From Bradyrhizobium sp. CSA112 (GTDB taxonomy: Bacteria; Pseudomonadota; Alphaproteobacteria; Rhizobiales; Xanthobacteraceae), in assembly GCF_029051645.1 (NCBI RefSeq), contig NZ_JAACFS010000015.1, positions 1 to 64,000 of the forward strand: DNA of 64,000 bases. Direction: 5' to 3'. Below the pieces are notes generated by a model that was given only the letters and a program-made list of their open reading frames with translations, was not told the DNA's origin and searched no databases. Below, one piece after another: positions 53,519 to 61,295 of the stretch. A program made the translations under genes and the position numbers. The first letter of the stretch is position 1. Every line of letters begins with the position of its first letter.

Positions 53519-54804
53519 GCGTTGAAGTGACCAAGCTGCCGTCCGGCCTGACCGTCGTCACCGACATCATGCCACATCTGGAAACCGCAGCGCTCGGCGT
53601 CTGGGCCGGGGTCGGCGGCCGTGACGAAAAGCCGAACGAGCACGGCATCTCGCATCTTCTGGAACACATGGCCTTCAAGGGCACGACCAGGCGCTCCTCG
53701 CGCGAGATCGTCGAAGAGATCGAGGCCGTCGGTGGTGACCTCAATGCCGGGACCTCCACCGAGACGACGGCCTATTATGCGCGGGTGATGAAGGCCGACG
53801 TGCCGCTCGCGCTCGACGTGCTCTCCGACATCCTCGCCAATCCGTCATTCGTGCCGGATGAACTTGAGCGCGAGAAGAGCGTCATCGTGCAGGAAATCGG
53901 CGCGGCGCAGGATACGCCTGACGACGTCGTGTTCGAGCACCTCAACGAACTCTGCTTTCCGGACCAGCCGATGGGCCGTTCGCTGCTGGGCACCGCGAAG
54001 ACGCTGAAGAATTTCGATCGCGACATGCTGCGCGGCTATCTCTCGACGCATTACCGCGGGCCCGACATGGTGGTGGCCGCTGCCGGCGCCATCGATCACA
54101 GGCGCGTGGTGGAGGATGTGGCGCAAAAATTCGCCAACTTCGACGCGGCGCCCGCGCCGAAGCCGCAACCGGCGATGTTCGGCAAGGGCGGCTCGCGCGT
54201 GGTGCACCGCGACCTCGAACAGGCGCATCTGACGCTGGCGCTCGAAGGCGTGCCGCAGACCGACTTGTCGCTGTTCTCGCTGCAGGTATTCACCAACACG
54301 CTCGGCGGCGGAATGTCGTCGCGGCTGTTCCAGGAAGTGCGCGAAAAGCGCGGCCTGTGCTACTCGATCTACACCTTCCACGCGCCCTATACCGACACCG
54401 GCTTTTTCGGGCTCTATACCGGCACCGACCCCGGCGACGCGCCAGAGATGATGGAAGTCATCGTCGACGTCATCAACGACGCCGTGGAGACCCTCACCGA
54501 GGCCGAGATCGCCCGCGCCAAGGCGCAGATGAAGGCGGGGCTTTTGATGGCGCTGGAAAGCTGCTCGTCACGGGCCGAACAACTGGCGCGGCACGTGCTG
54601 GCTTATGGACGGCCGCTGACGGTGGAAGAGCTGGTTACCAGGATCGATGCGGTCAGCATCGAATCGACCCGCAACGCCGCGCACGCGCTTTTGTCCCGCA
54701 GCCGGCCGGCGGTTGTCGCACTTGGCAGCGGCAGAGGTCTGGACACAGCGGTGTCTTTTGCGGAAGGATTGACCAGGTCGAAGGCGAAGACGCTGCTACA
54801 TTAG
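53515..54804 (+). CDS. M16 family zinc peptidase (pitrilysin-like)
   Basis: The 429-residue protein has the inverted zinc motif HLLEH at 47-51 (His47, Glu50, His51) and the third ligand in the EREKSVIVQEIGAAQDTP segment. Family stretches such as GGGMSSRLFQEVREKRGLCYS near 262-282 close the active face. Processing-peptidase-like M16 proteins next to thrC are common in alphaproteobacteria. It is coupled to thrC by an ATGA overlap. A signal peptide is not obvious, so it is probably cytoplasmic. Confidence 0.92.
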   Translation: MSVEVTKLPSGLTVVTDIMPHLETAALGVWAGVGGRDEKPNEHGISHLLEHMAFKGTTRRSSREIVEEIEAVGGDLNAGTSTETTAYYARVMKADVPLALDVLSDILANPSFVPDELEREKSVIVQEIGAAQDTPDDVVFEHLNELCFPDQPMGRSLLGTAKTLKNFDRDMLRGYLSTHYRGPDMVVAAAGAIDHRRVVEDVAQKFANFDAAPAPKPQPAMFGKGGSRVVHRDLEQAHLTLALEGVPQTDLSLFSLQVFTNTLGGGMSSRLFQEVREKRGLCYSIYTFHAPYTDTGFFGLYTGTDPGDAPEMMEVIVDVINDAVETLTEAEIARAKAQMKAGLLMALESCSSRAEQLARHVLAYGRPLTVEELVTRIDAVSIESTRNAAHALLSRSRPAVVALGSGRGLDTAVSFAEGLTRSKAKTLLH

Positions 54805-54810
54805 CGTTTC

Positions 54811-54990
54811 ACCTCTCCCCGCGTGCGGGGAGAGCATAGGCCGCCTTCGGCGGCCGTACCAAGCAAACGCCGAGGCGACAGCCTCGGCTACGGCGAAGTG
54901 CCGGGTGAGGGGACTCTCCGCGAAATCGAATGCGCGGAAGCAGCCCCTCACCCCGACCCACTCCCCGCAAGAGCGGGGCGAGGGAGAGGT
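54811..54990. repeat. nested REP-type repeat cluster (family E)
   Basis: Successive hairpins include acctctccccgcgtgcgggg, ccgccttcggcgg, cgccgaggcgacagcctcgg and ctccccgcaagagcggggcg. The cluster fills the gap between the M16 gene and the GNAT gene. Confidence 0.75.
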
Positions 54991-55013
54991 GGTTAGGGCG
55001 GGGAGTAAAGGGC

Positions 55014-55601
55014 ATGGCCCTGTTTCGTTTGCCAACCAGCGGACAAGCCGCGCTCGTACCGCGCGGCCACGGCCTGTTGCTGCGCGCTCCCCAGATGTCG
55101 GACTTCGTGCAATGGGCGCAGTTGCGCGAACAAAGCCGCGCCTACCTCACGCCATGGGAGCCGATCTGGCCATCTGACGATCTGACCCGCGCCGGCTTCC
55201 GCCGAAGGCTGCGCCGCTACGCCGAGGATATCGCCGCCGACCGCTCCTATCCGTTCATCATTTTCCGGGAATCCGACGGCGCCATGATCGGCGGCATCAC
55301 GCTGGCCAATGTCCGCCGCGGCATCGTGCAGGCCGGCACCATCGGCTATTGGGTCGGCGAGCCCTACGCCCATCGCGGCTACATGACATCAGCGTTGCGG
55401 GTGCTGCTGCCGACGCTGTTCGGCGAGCTCAATCTGCACCGTATCGAGGCCGCCTGCATTCCCTCCAATTCACCGTCGATCCGGGTGCTGGAGAAATGCG
55501 GCTTCACCCGCGAGGGGCTGGCGCGGCGCTATCTCTGCATCAACGGCGTCTGGCAGGACCATTTGCTGTTCGGCCTGCTGCATGAGGATTTCCGCGGCTG
55601 A
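55014..55601 (+). CDS. GNAT N-acetyltransferase, RimJ-like
   Basis: The 195-residue protein has GNAT motifs in the RimJ/RimL arrangement: IGYWVGEPYAHRGYMTSALR near 110-130 as the acetyl-CoA loop, then NLHRIEAACIPSNSPSIRVLEKCGF. It probably acetylates a protein N-terminus or ribosomal protein; the target is not readable. The ATG at 55014 follows ggggag. It sits downstream of the M16 peptidase gene and a REP cluster. Confidence 0.88.
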   Translation: MALFRLPTSGQAALVPRGHGLLLRAPQMSDFVQWAQLREQSRAYLTPWEPIWPSDDLTRAGFRRRLRRYAEDIAADRSYPFIIFRESDGAMIGGITLANVRRGIVQAGTIGYWVGEPYAHRGYMTSALRVLLPTLFGELNLHRIEAACIPSNSPSIRVLEKCGFTREGLARRYLCINGVWQDHLLFGLLHEDFRG

Positions 55602-55706
55602 ACCATTGATTTCTAAGCCTTTTGGGTGCCTTGGGTTCGCCGCCATTGGGCTGCTATAACGCCGCCGGGAACAATGACGTGAGACGAGGGGATTTTGGGA
55701 CGTCGC

Positions 55707-56345
55707 ATGGGTGACAATCGTTTGGCCAAGGTGATGGTTGCGGCGGCGGTCGCAGGCGGGCTGGCCTGCCTGACGGCGGCACCGGCATCGGCGCAATCAC
55801 TGACCGATCGTTTCAAGAGCCTGTTCGGCGGCAAGTCGGAGGAGCCGGCCGCGGCCGCGCCCGGGGCGCCGGAAGCCCAGGACACCGGCGACCTGACCTG
55901 CCCGCCGGTCACGGTCCGGGCCGGCGCGGCGACCTATGCGGTGGCCCCGCCCGGCAAGCAGCCGGTCGGCAACGACCTGCGCTTTCAGGCGACGATCACC
56001 AAGATGGCCCGCGAATGCAGCGTCAATGGCGGGGTGATCACCGCGCGGATCGGCATTCAGGGCCGCGTCATTGCGGGTCCCGCCGGCGCGCCGCCCTCGG
56101 TGCAGGTCCCGATTCGGGTCGCGGTGGTGCAGGGCGGCGTTTCCGAAAAGACCATCGCCACCAAGGCCTACCAGACCACCGTCAACATGACCGAAACCGG
56201 CAGCGAGCCGTTCACGCTGGTGGCCGAAGATCTCACCTACCCGGCGCCCCCCGGCGCCGTCGGCGACAGCTACATCTTCTATATCGGTTTCGACCCGCAG
56301 GCCCTGAAACCCGAACGCCCGGCGCCGCGCAAGAAAAAGCAATAA
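55707..56345 (+). CDS. secreted or periplasmic protein of unknown function
   Basis: From the ATG at 55707 the protein has 212 residues: a signal peptide (LAKVMVAAAVAGGLACLTAA, cleavage after ASA), a low-complexity Ala/Pro linker, two cysteines (LTCPPV and ECSVNG), and a predicted beta-rich domain ending in a lysine-rich tail (APRKKKQ). I do not recognise a family by name, though similar proteins occur near the F0 genes of Bradyrhizobium. A TTG at 55695 adds four residues. It is convergent with atpF. Confidence 0.75.
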   Translation: MGDNRLAKVMVAAAVAGGLACLTAAPASAQSLTDRFKSLFGGKSEEPAAAAPGAPEAQDTGDLTCPPVTVRAGAATYAVAPPGKQPVGNDLRFQATITKMARECSVNGGVITARIGIQGRVIAGPAGAPPSVQVPIRVAVVQGGVSEKTIATKAYQTTVNMTETGSEPFTLVAEDLTYPAPPGAVGDSYIFYIGFDPQALKPERPAPRKKKQ

Positions 56346-56355
56346 AGAAGAAGCA

Positions 56356-56396
56356 ACAAAAAAGCCGGCGCGATCGTCTCGCGCCGGCTTTTTTTG
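56356..56396. terminator. bidirectional intrinsic terminator
   Basis: Stem aagccggcgcga / tcgcgccggctt flanked by A-run and T-run lies between the secreted protein gene and the convergent atpF gene. It can serve both strands. Confidence 0.9.
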
Positions 56397-56411
56397 GTTG
56401 ATTGAAAACGC

Positions 56412-56897
56412 TCAGTTCAGCTTGGCGCGAACCTCGGCAATGCCCTTGGCGAGCAGGTCGTCGGCGACCGAGCCCTTGACCGACTGCGACAGGATGTTCG
56501 AGGCGGCTTCGACCGCGGCGTTGGCGGCGGCGGCGCGGACGTCGGCCAGCGCCTGGGCCTCGGCGAGGGCAATCTTGCTCTCGGCGGTCTTGGTGCGGCG
56601 GACGACGAAGTCTTCCATCTTGGCCTTGGCCTCGGTCGCAATGCGCTCGGCTTCCGCCTTGGCGTTGGCGATGATTTCCTCGGCCTCGCGCTCGGCGCTG
56701 GCCCGGCGGGTCTGGTACTCGCCGAGCAGCTTGGCGGCCTCCTCCTTGAGACGGCGGGCGTCGTCAAGCTCGGCCTTGATGCGTTCGCTGCGATGGTCGA
56801 GCGCCGTCAGCACCGTCTTGTGGATGCCGAGATAGGCAAACAGCACCATCAGGATGACGAAGGCGATTGCGACCCAGGTTTCCGGTTCGGTGAACAT
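56412..56897 (-). CDS. atpF: F0F1 ATP synthase subunit b
   Basis: The 161-residue subunit has one N-terminal membrane helix (EPETWVAIAFVILMVLFAYLG in overlapping pieces) and a long charged amphipathic helix (RSERIKAELDDARRLKEEAAK). It forms half of the peripheral stalk together with the b' subunit encoded four bases upstream. It is the last gene of the F0 operon. Confidence 0.94.
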   Translation of the reverse strand: MFTEPETWVAIAFVILMVLFAYLGIHKTVLTALDHRSERIKAELDDARRLKEEAAKLLGEYQTRRASAEREAEEIIANAKAEAERIATEAKAKMEDFVVRRTKTAESKIALAEAQALADVRAAAANAAVEAASNILSQSVKGSVADDLLAKGIAEVRAKLN

Positions 56898-56901
56898 CGG
56901 T

Positions 56902-57450
56902 CTATCCCTTCAACGAAGCATCGACGGCCTTGCTCACCGTCTTCTTGTCGGGCAGCTCGCCGGTGAGCCGTTGCACGATCGCGCCGGCTGCGTCCGCTGC
57001 GATGCCGCGGACATTGCTCATCGCGGCTTCCCGCGTCGCCGCGATCTGCTTCTCGGCGGCGGCCAGCTTTGTGGCGAGCTGGTCTTCCAGCGTCTTGCGC
57101 TCGGCTTCCGCGGCCGCATTCAGCTTCTCGCGGGTCTCGTTGCCGATCGCCTGTGCGCGGGAACGCGCCGAAGCGAGTTCCGTCTCATACGCCTTCAGCG
57201 CAGCGTCGGACTCGTCCTTGAGTTTCTGCGCCGCCGCCAGATCGCCCTCGATCGCGTTCTGACGCGCGTCGATCACGCTTTCGACGCGCGGCAGCGCGAT
57301 ACGGGAAACGATCACATAGAGCGCGACGAACGCGATAACGAGCGACACCAGTTGCGAAGCAAACGTGCTCGACTCGAACGGAGGAAATCCTCCGCCGTGT
57401 CCGCCATCTGCTCCGGTGTGGGCGCCGGTACCATGACTTTTTTCAGCCAC
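56902..57450 (-). CDS. F0F1 ATP synthase subunit b'
   Basis: The 182-residue second b-type subunit has a cytoplasmic Gly/His-rich start (GTGAHTGADGGHGGGF), a membrane helix (FASQLVSLVIAFVALYVIVS) and a long coiled helix rich in Ala, Lys and Glu. Photosynthetic and related alphaproteobacteria carry such paired b and b' subunits. The neighbour genes are atpE upstream and atpF downstream on the same strand. Confidence 0.93.
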   Translation of the reverse strand: MAEKSHGTGAHTGADGGHGGGFPPFESSTFASQLVSLVIAFVALYVIVSRIALPRVESVIDARQNAIEGDLAAAQKLKDESDAALKAYETELASARSRAQAIGNETREKLNAAAEAERKTLEDQLATKLAAAEKQIAATREAAMSNVRGIAADAAGAIVQRLTGELPDKKTVSKAVDASLKG

Positions 57451-57509
57451 GGGGTTCTCCTGTTGCTGTCAGCGCGCCGCCCGGGCCGGGCGGCGCGGTA
57501 GGGTGCAGC

Positions 57510-57740
57510 TCAGAGCGGAACGAACAGCAGCAGCAGCGCGATCAGCAGCGAGAAGATGCCGAGCGCTTCGGTCACGGCGAAGCCGAAGATCAGGTTGCCG
57601 AACTGGCCCTGCGCAGCCGAAGGATTGCGCACCGCTGCGGCGAGGTAATTGCCGAAGATGATGCCCACGCCGACGCCCGCGCCGCCCATGCCGATGCATG
57701 CGATGCCCGCGCCGATAAGTTTAGCTGCTGCCGGTTCCAT
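57510..57740 (-). CDS. atpE: F0F1 ATP synthase subunit c
   Basis: The 76-residue proteolipid has two helices: a glycine-rich helix (GIACIGMGGAGVGVGIIFGN) and helix 2 with the proton-carrying Glu58 in FAVTEALGIF. The polar loop VRNPSAAQGQ is normal. I chose the ATG at 57740 (MEPAAAKLIGAG). Rotation of the c ring drives ATP synthesis. Confidence 0.95.
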   Translation of the reverse strand: MEPAAAKLIGAGIACIGMGGAGVGVGIIFGNYLAAAVRNPSAAQGQFGNLIFGFAVTEALGIFSLLIALLLLFVPL

Positions 57741-57794
57741 TTCTAGAGCTCCTTGAGGATAAGACAAAGGGTGGGTGGAAATTCCCCGGACCGC

Positions 57795-58550
57795 TTAGTG
57801 TCCCGGATGAATGGCGTCGTTGAGATAGATGCAGGTCAGGATCGCGAACACGTAGGCCTGCAGGAATGCGACCAGCAGTTCGAGCGCGGTCAGCGCGACG
57901 GTGAGCGCGAGCGGCAGCACGCCGCCGATCCAGCCGACGGCGCCAAGCGAGACGCCGAGCATGGCGACGAAGCCCGCGAACACCTTCAGCGCGATGTGAC
58001 CGGCCAGCATGTTGGCGAATAGACGCACGCTGTGCGAGACCGGCCGCAGGAAGAACGACAGGATTTCAATGAACATGACCAGCGGCAGGATGTAGATCGG
58101 CACGCCGGAGGGCACGAAAATCTTGAAGAACTTGAAGCCGTTCTTGTAGATCCCGTAGATCAGGACCGTGAAGAAAACCAGGAAGGCAAGCGCCGCGGTG
58201 ACGATGATATGGCTCGAAACCGTGAACGTGTAGGGGATGATGCCGATCAGGTTCGAGATGCAGATGAACATGAACAGCGAGAAGATCAGCGGGAAGAACT
58301 TCATGCCTTCCGCACCGGCGGTGCTGCGGATCGTCGAGGCGACGAACTCGTAAGAGATTTCTGCGATCGACTGCAGCCGCCCGGGAACCAGTTGCCGCTT
58401 CGCCATACCGCCGATCATCAATAGCGAGATCACCGCTACTGAGAGGAACATGTAGAGCGACGAGTTGGTGAAGGCGATCGTCTGGTTGCCGATATGGCCG
58501 ATCGTGAAGAGGGGTTCGATATTGAACTGGTGGATCGGGTCGATTTTCAT
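57795..58550 (-). CDS. atpB: F0F1 ATP synthase subunit a
   Basis: The 251-residue membrane subunit has five or six helices. The essential arginine lies in LRPVSHSVRLFANMLAGH near 165-182, and the last helix has LEVLVAFLQAYVFAIL-like sequence with glutamine. It forms the proton half-channels facing the c ring. It is downstream of atpI and upstream of atpE. Confidence 0.95.
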   Translation of the reverse strand: MKIDPIHQFNIEPLFTIGHIGNQTIAFTNSSLYMFLSVAVISLLMIGGMAKRQLVPGRLQSIAEISYEFVASTIRSTAGAEGMKFFPLIFSLFMFICISNLIGIIPYTFTVSSHIIVTAALAFLVFFTVLIYGIYKNGFKFFKIFVPSGVPIYILPLVMFIEILSFFLRPVSHSVRLFANMLAGHIALKVFAGFVAMLGVSLGAVGWIGGVLPLALTVALTALELLVAFLQAYVFAILTCIYLNDAIHPGH

Positions 58551-58620
58551 CCGCGCGGCTCTTTATCCACCGGCCTGGCCGGCAATCGAATTTCAAATGT
58601 CGTGACTTCCCGGTCGAAGC

Positions 58621-58992
58621 TCAGCGCCTGCGGGAAGCTACGCCTGCAGATCTCACCACGTTCACCACGCCGGCGACGAAGCCGAGCAGCAGAAACACGA
58701 TGAAACCGAACGGCGATGTCGACAACAAACGGTCGAACCCCCAGCCAATCGCCGCTCCGACGACAACGCCCGCGACCAATTCCGAGGAAAGCCGGAAACC
58801 CAGCGCCATCGCAGATGCTCTGGCAGCCCTGTCTCCGCTTTCAGTTCCGGGTTGATCAGTCCTGAGTTTCCGGCTGTCGCGAATTTCGGACAACCGTTGA
58901 TCCAGACTTCCGAGCCTTGCGGAAAGCGCAGCTTCGTCGGAAGACGGCTGATCGCGATTCCCACCTGCGTTGTCGTTCTTGTCTTCGGCCAT
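58621..58992 (-). CDS. atpI: ATP synthase protein I
   Basis: The 123-residue protein has a charged N-terminal half with Asn/Asp residues and two membrane helices near the end (SSELVAGVVVGAAIGWGF and FGFIVFLLLGFVAGVVNVV), the AtpI pattern. It assists c-ring assembly or ion transport. The ATG at 58992 was chosen (MAEDKNDNAGG); an in-frame ATG at 59064 is less likely. It is the first gene of the F0 operon, with its promoter presumably in the 276 bases upstream. Confidence 0.9.
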   Translation of the reverse strand: MAEDKNDNAGGNRDQPSSDEAALSARLGSLDQRLSEIRDSRKLRTDQPGTESGDRAARASAMALGFRLSSELVAGVVVGAAIGWGFDRLLSTSPFGFIVFLLLGFVAGVVNVVRSAGVASRRR

Positions 58993-59268
58993 GCCCAAGA
59001 CATTAAACGATGCCAACGGTTGATGGAAATTACGCCCGTCACCCTTGAAAGCCGCGCGGACCATACTTACCGCGTCTATTCAAGTCAAGATTAGGCCGTA
59101 ACCAGTTATTGCATTGATTTGATTGGAGTTATTCCGTCGGCGTCCGCGACCCTGTGGACCGACATCGCAGTGCAGCAGCCATTCTTGCAAGGATCGATCT
59201 TGCGCCCCTTTGGGCGGTCTGTTGGGATACTCCGAATGAAGCGAAAATCCTCGTCCCCCGGAGCCCGC

Positions 59269-59892
59269 ATGCCGCGTCAGGTCGATTATTATTTCTCGCT
59301 CCAATCGCCTTGGGCCTATATCGGGCATCAGTCGTTTCGGGATATCGTAAGTACTTACGATCTCAAGGTTAATCACAGGCCGGTGGTGCTGGTCGACCTG
59401 TTCTCGGAGACCGGCGGCTTGCCGTTGATGAGGCGTCACCCGGTCCGGCAGCGCTACCGGATGGTCGAACTGCAGCGCTGGCGCGACAAGCGCGGACTGA
59501 AATTTCACCTGCAGCCGGCCAACTGGCCGTTCAACGCCCGGCTCGCGGACGGCGTGGTGATCGCGGCGCTCGAGGCCGGCTTCGACCCCGACCGATATCT
59601 GCGACGGGCCTTTGCCGGCGTCTGGGAGGATCAGCTCAATCTCGCCGATCCCGCAACGATTGCGAAACTCGCCGACGAATCGGGGCTGCCCGGCAGGCAG
59701 TTGGTGGAGCGCTCCGGCTCGGAGGAAATCAGCGCAGCGTATGAGCAGAACCGGCAGGACGCGCTGGCGGCCGACGTGTTCGGCTCGCCGGTCTATGTGC
59801 TGGAGGGCGAAGTGTTCTGGGGACAGGATCGCCTCGAATTGCTGGAAGATGCGTTGAAGTCCGCCCGCGCGCCCTATAGCTCTAGAATCTAG
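59269..59892 (+). CDS. 2-hydroxychromene-2-carboxylate isomerase family protein
   Basis: The 207-residue protein has the DsbA-like/kappa-GST fold of HCCA isomerases: YYFSLQSPWAYIGHQSFRD near 7-25 with the active serine, VDLFSETGGLP near 44-54 and the late VFGSPVYVLEGEVFWGQDRL. It would isomerise an aromatic ring-cleavage compound or act as a glutathione-dependent enzyme. No naphthalene-type genes are nearby, so the substrate is unknown. The ATG at 59269 was chosen; ATG at 59236 adds eleven residues. Confidence 0.85.
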   Translation: MPRQVDYYFSLQSPWAYIGHQSFRDIVSTYDLKVNHRPVVLVDLFSETGGLPLMRRHPVRQRYRMVELQRWRDKRGLKFHLQPANWPFNARLADGVVIAALEAGFDPDRYLRRAFAGVWEDQLNLADPATIAKLADESGLPGRQLVERSGSEEISAAYEQNRQDALAADVFGSPVYVLEGEVFWGQDRLELLEDALKSARAPYSSRI

Positions 59893-59898
59893 TTATTT

Positions 59899-59975
59899 GT
59901 TTCGACGCGTTTTCTTTACGCGAACCGGTATCCACCCCGGATCAGGTCCGGGGCAGGCTTTGGCTCGAAAACGCT
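59899..59975. repeat. dispersed palindromic repeat (family H)
   Basis: The sequence holds ttcgacgcgttttctttacg and the inner palindrome ccccggatcaggtccgggg, ending gctcgaaaacgc. It precedes the coiled-coil protein gene and resembles Bradyrhizobium dispersed repeats. Confidence 0.65.
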
Positions 59976-60042
59976 ATTGGCGCGCCTTGAAAGCGCCCCG
60001 GCGGTCGAGGAAACGGTACCGTCCTGAGGCGGGAGCAAGCCC

Positions 60043-60579
60043 ATGAGCACAGCGAAATCGTCCTCGAAATTCTTAAGGCTCGTCGTGCTGGCCGCGTGTC
60101 TCGCCGGCACGGGATACGCCGTTGCGGGAATGCCGGAGAGCGAAAACGGCCGTTACGCGCTGTCGCCGGCCGGCGATGGTGTGCTCCGCCTCGACACCCG
60201 CACCGGCGCGGTCTCGACCTGCAACAATTCGGGTGCGGGCTGGGCCTGCTATGCCGTGCCCGACGAGCGCGCGGCGATGGACGCGGAAATCGGCCGGCTG
60301 CAAGCTGATATTGGCCGGCTGCAGGCCGAGAATGAAAAGCTCAAGGCAGATCTCGCCGCGCGCGAGCCCACCGTGAGCGGCAAGATCGAAGAGCCGCTGC
60401 CGAAATCGGATTCGCTGAAGAAGGGCGAGCCGAAGGTGGCGGAGGGCGAGCGCAAGATCGAAATCCCGCTGCCGAGCGACCGCGACATGGATCGCATGAT
60501 GTCATTCCTGGAGCGGGCCTGGCGTCGCCTGATCGAGATGGCCAACCGGGTGCAGCGGGACCTCAACGGCAAGATTTGA
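60043..60579 (+). CDS. membrane-anchored or secreted coiled-coil protein, unknown function
   Basis: The 178-residue protein has an N-terminal hydrophobic segment (FLRLVVLAACLAGTGYAVAG), a small domain with NGRYALSPAGDGVLRLDTRT and two cysteines (TCNNS, WACYA), then a heptad region with a near-perfect repeat IGRLQADIGRLQAENEKLKA, and a C-terminal amphipathic helix (FLERAWRRLIEMANRV). I recognise the general type from Rhizobiales but no named family. It is followed by a family A repeat. Confidence 0.7.
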   Translation: MSTAKSSSKFLRLVVLAACLAGTGYAVAGMPESENGRYALSPAGDGVLRLDTRTGAVSTCNNSGAGWACYAVPDERAAMDAEIGRLQADIGRLQAENEKLKADLAAREPTVSGKIEEPLPKSDSLKKGEPKVAEGERKIEIPLPSDRDMDRMMSFLERAWRRLIEMANRVQRDLNGKI

Positions 60580-60594
60580 CGGATAGTTTCGGCT

Positions 60595-60715
60595 GTCGTC
60601 CCTGCGAACGCAGGGACCCATACGCCGCGGCCGTTCTATCTAGCACGATCGAAGGCGATACCGTGCGCGACAATGAATGCCTGTGGTTATGGGTCCCTGC
60701 GTTCCCAGGGACGAC
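60595..60715. repeat. inverted repeat (family A, copy 4)
   Basis: Arms at 60595-60622 and 60688-60715 match over 28 bases with one mismatch (gttcccaggg for gttcgcaggg). It ends 16 bases before the YjbQ start. Confidence 0.9.
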
Positions 60716-60731
60716 GGGTGGAGAGAGAATC

Positions 60732-61205
60732 GTGACATCGCCAAAATCCGTTTCCCGAACAGCTCCCTCTGCCGTCAGCGCCAACACCATCGTGTCCTCG
60801 CTGCTGACCGTGCAGACCTCGGGTGCGGGCTTTACCGACCTGACCGCTGAAGTCGCGAAATTCGTGCGCGACGCTCGGGCGCGCGAAGGCGCGCTGACGC
60901 TGTTCATCCGTCACACCTCGGCGTCGCTGACGATCCAGGAAAATGCCGACCCGGCCGTGCTCGCCGATCTGACGACGGCGCTGGACCGGCTCGCGCCCGA
61001 AGACGCCGGCTGGCGCCATGACACCGAGGGGCCGGACGACATGCCGGCGCACATCAAGACCATGCTGACCGCGACCTCGCTGCACGTCCCGGTGCTGCAG
61101 GGCGCGCTCGCGCTGGGCACGTGGCAGGCGATCTATCTGGTCGAGCACCGCGCGCGGCCGCACCGGCGCGAGATTGTGCTGCAGTTCATCGGCGCGACGG
61201 ATTGA
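60732..61205 (+). CDS. YjbQ family protein (UPF0047)
   Basis: The 157-residue protein carries the family motifs LFIRHTSASLTIQENADP near 57-74 and the C-terminal LGTWQAIYLVEHR. YjbQ enzymes have been assigned a secondary thiamine-phosphate synthase activity; the trimer binds metal through conserved histidines. The GTG start at 60732 lies just after a family A repeat. The gene is alone between repeats. Confidence 0.9.
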   Translation: MTSPKSVSRTAPSAVSANTIVSSLLTVQTSGAGFTDLTAEVAKFVRDARAREGALTLFIRHTSASLTIQENADPAVLADLTTALDRLAPEDAGWRHDTEGPDDMPAHIKTMLTATSLHVPVLQGALALGTWQAIYLVEHRARPHRREIVLQFIGATD

Positions 61206-61222
61206 GAGCCCACAAATGAAAA

Positions 61223-61248
61223 CCGGCCGCGGATCGCTCCGCGGCCGG
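61223..61248. terminator. hairpin between convergent genes
   Basis: Stem ccggccgcgga / tccgcggccgg with a 4-base loop follows the YjbQ gene and precedes the end of the convergent MFS gene. There is no strong T-run. A second GC hairpin, gggcgctttggcgccc, lies at about 61270-61286. Confidence 0.55.
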
Positions 61249-61295
61249 CTTGTCGTGAGGCTCCTAGGGCGGGCGCTTTGGCGCCCGGCCGGAGC

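Noticed and set aside
21088..60715. Dispersed repeats considered as a CRISPR array
   Set aside because: Copies are palindromic, far apart and separated by whole genes; there is no regular spacer pattern and no cas gene.
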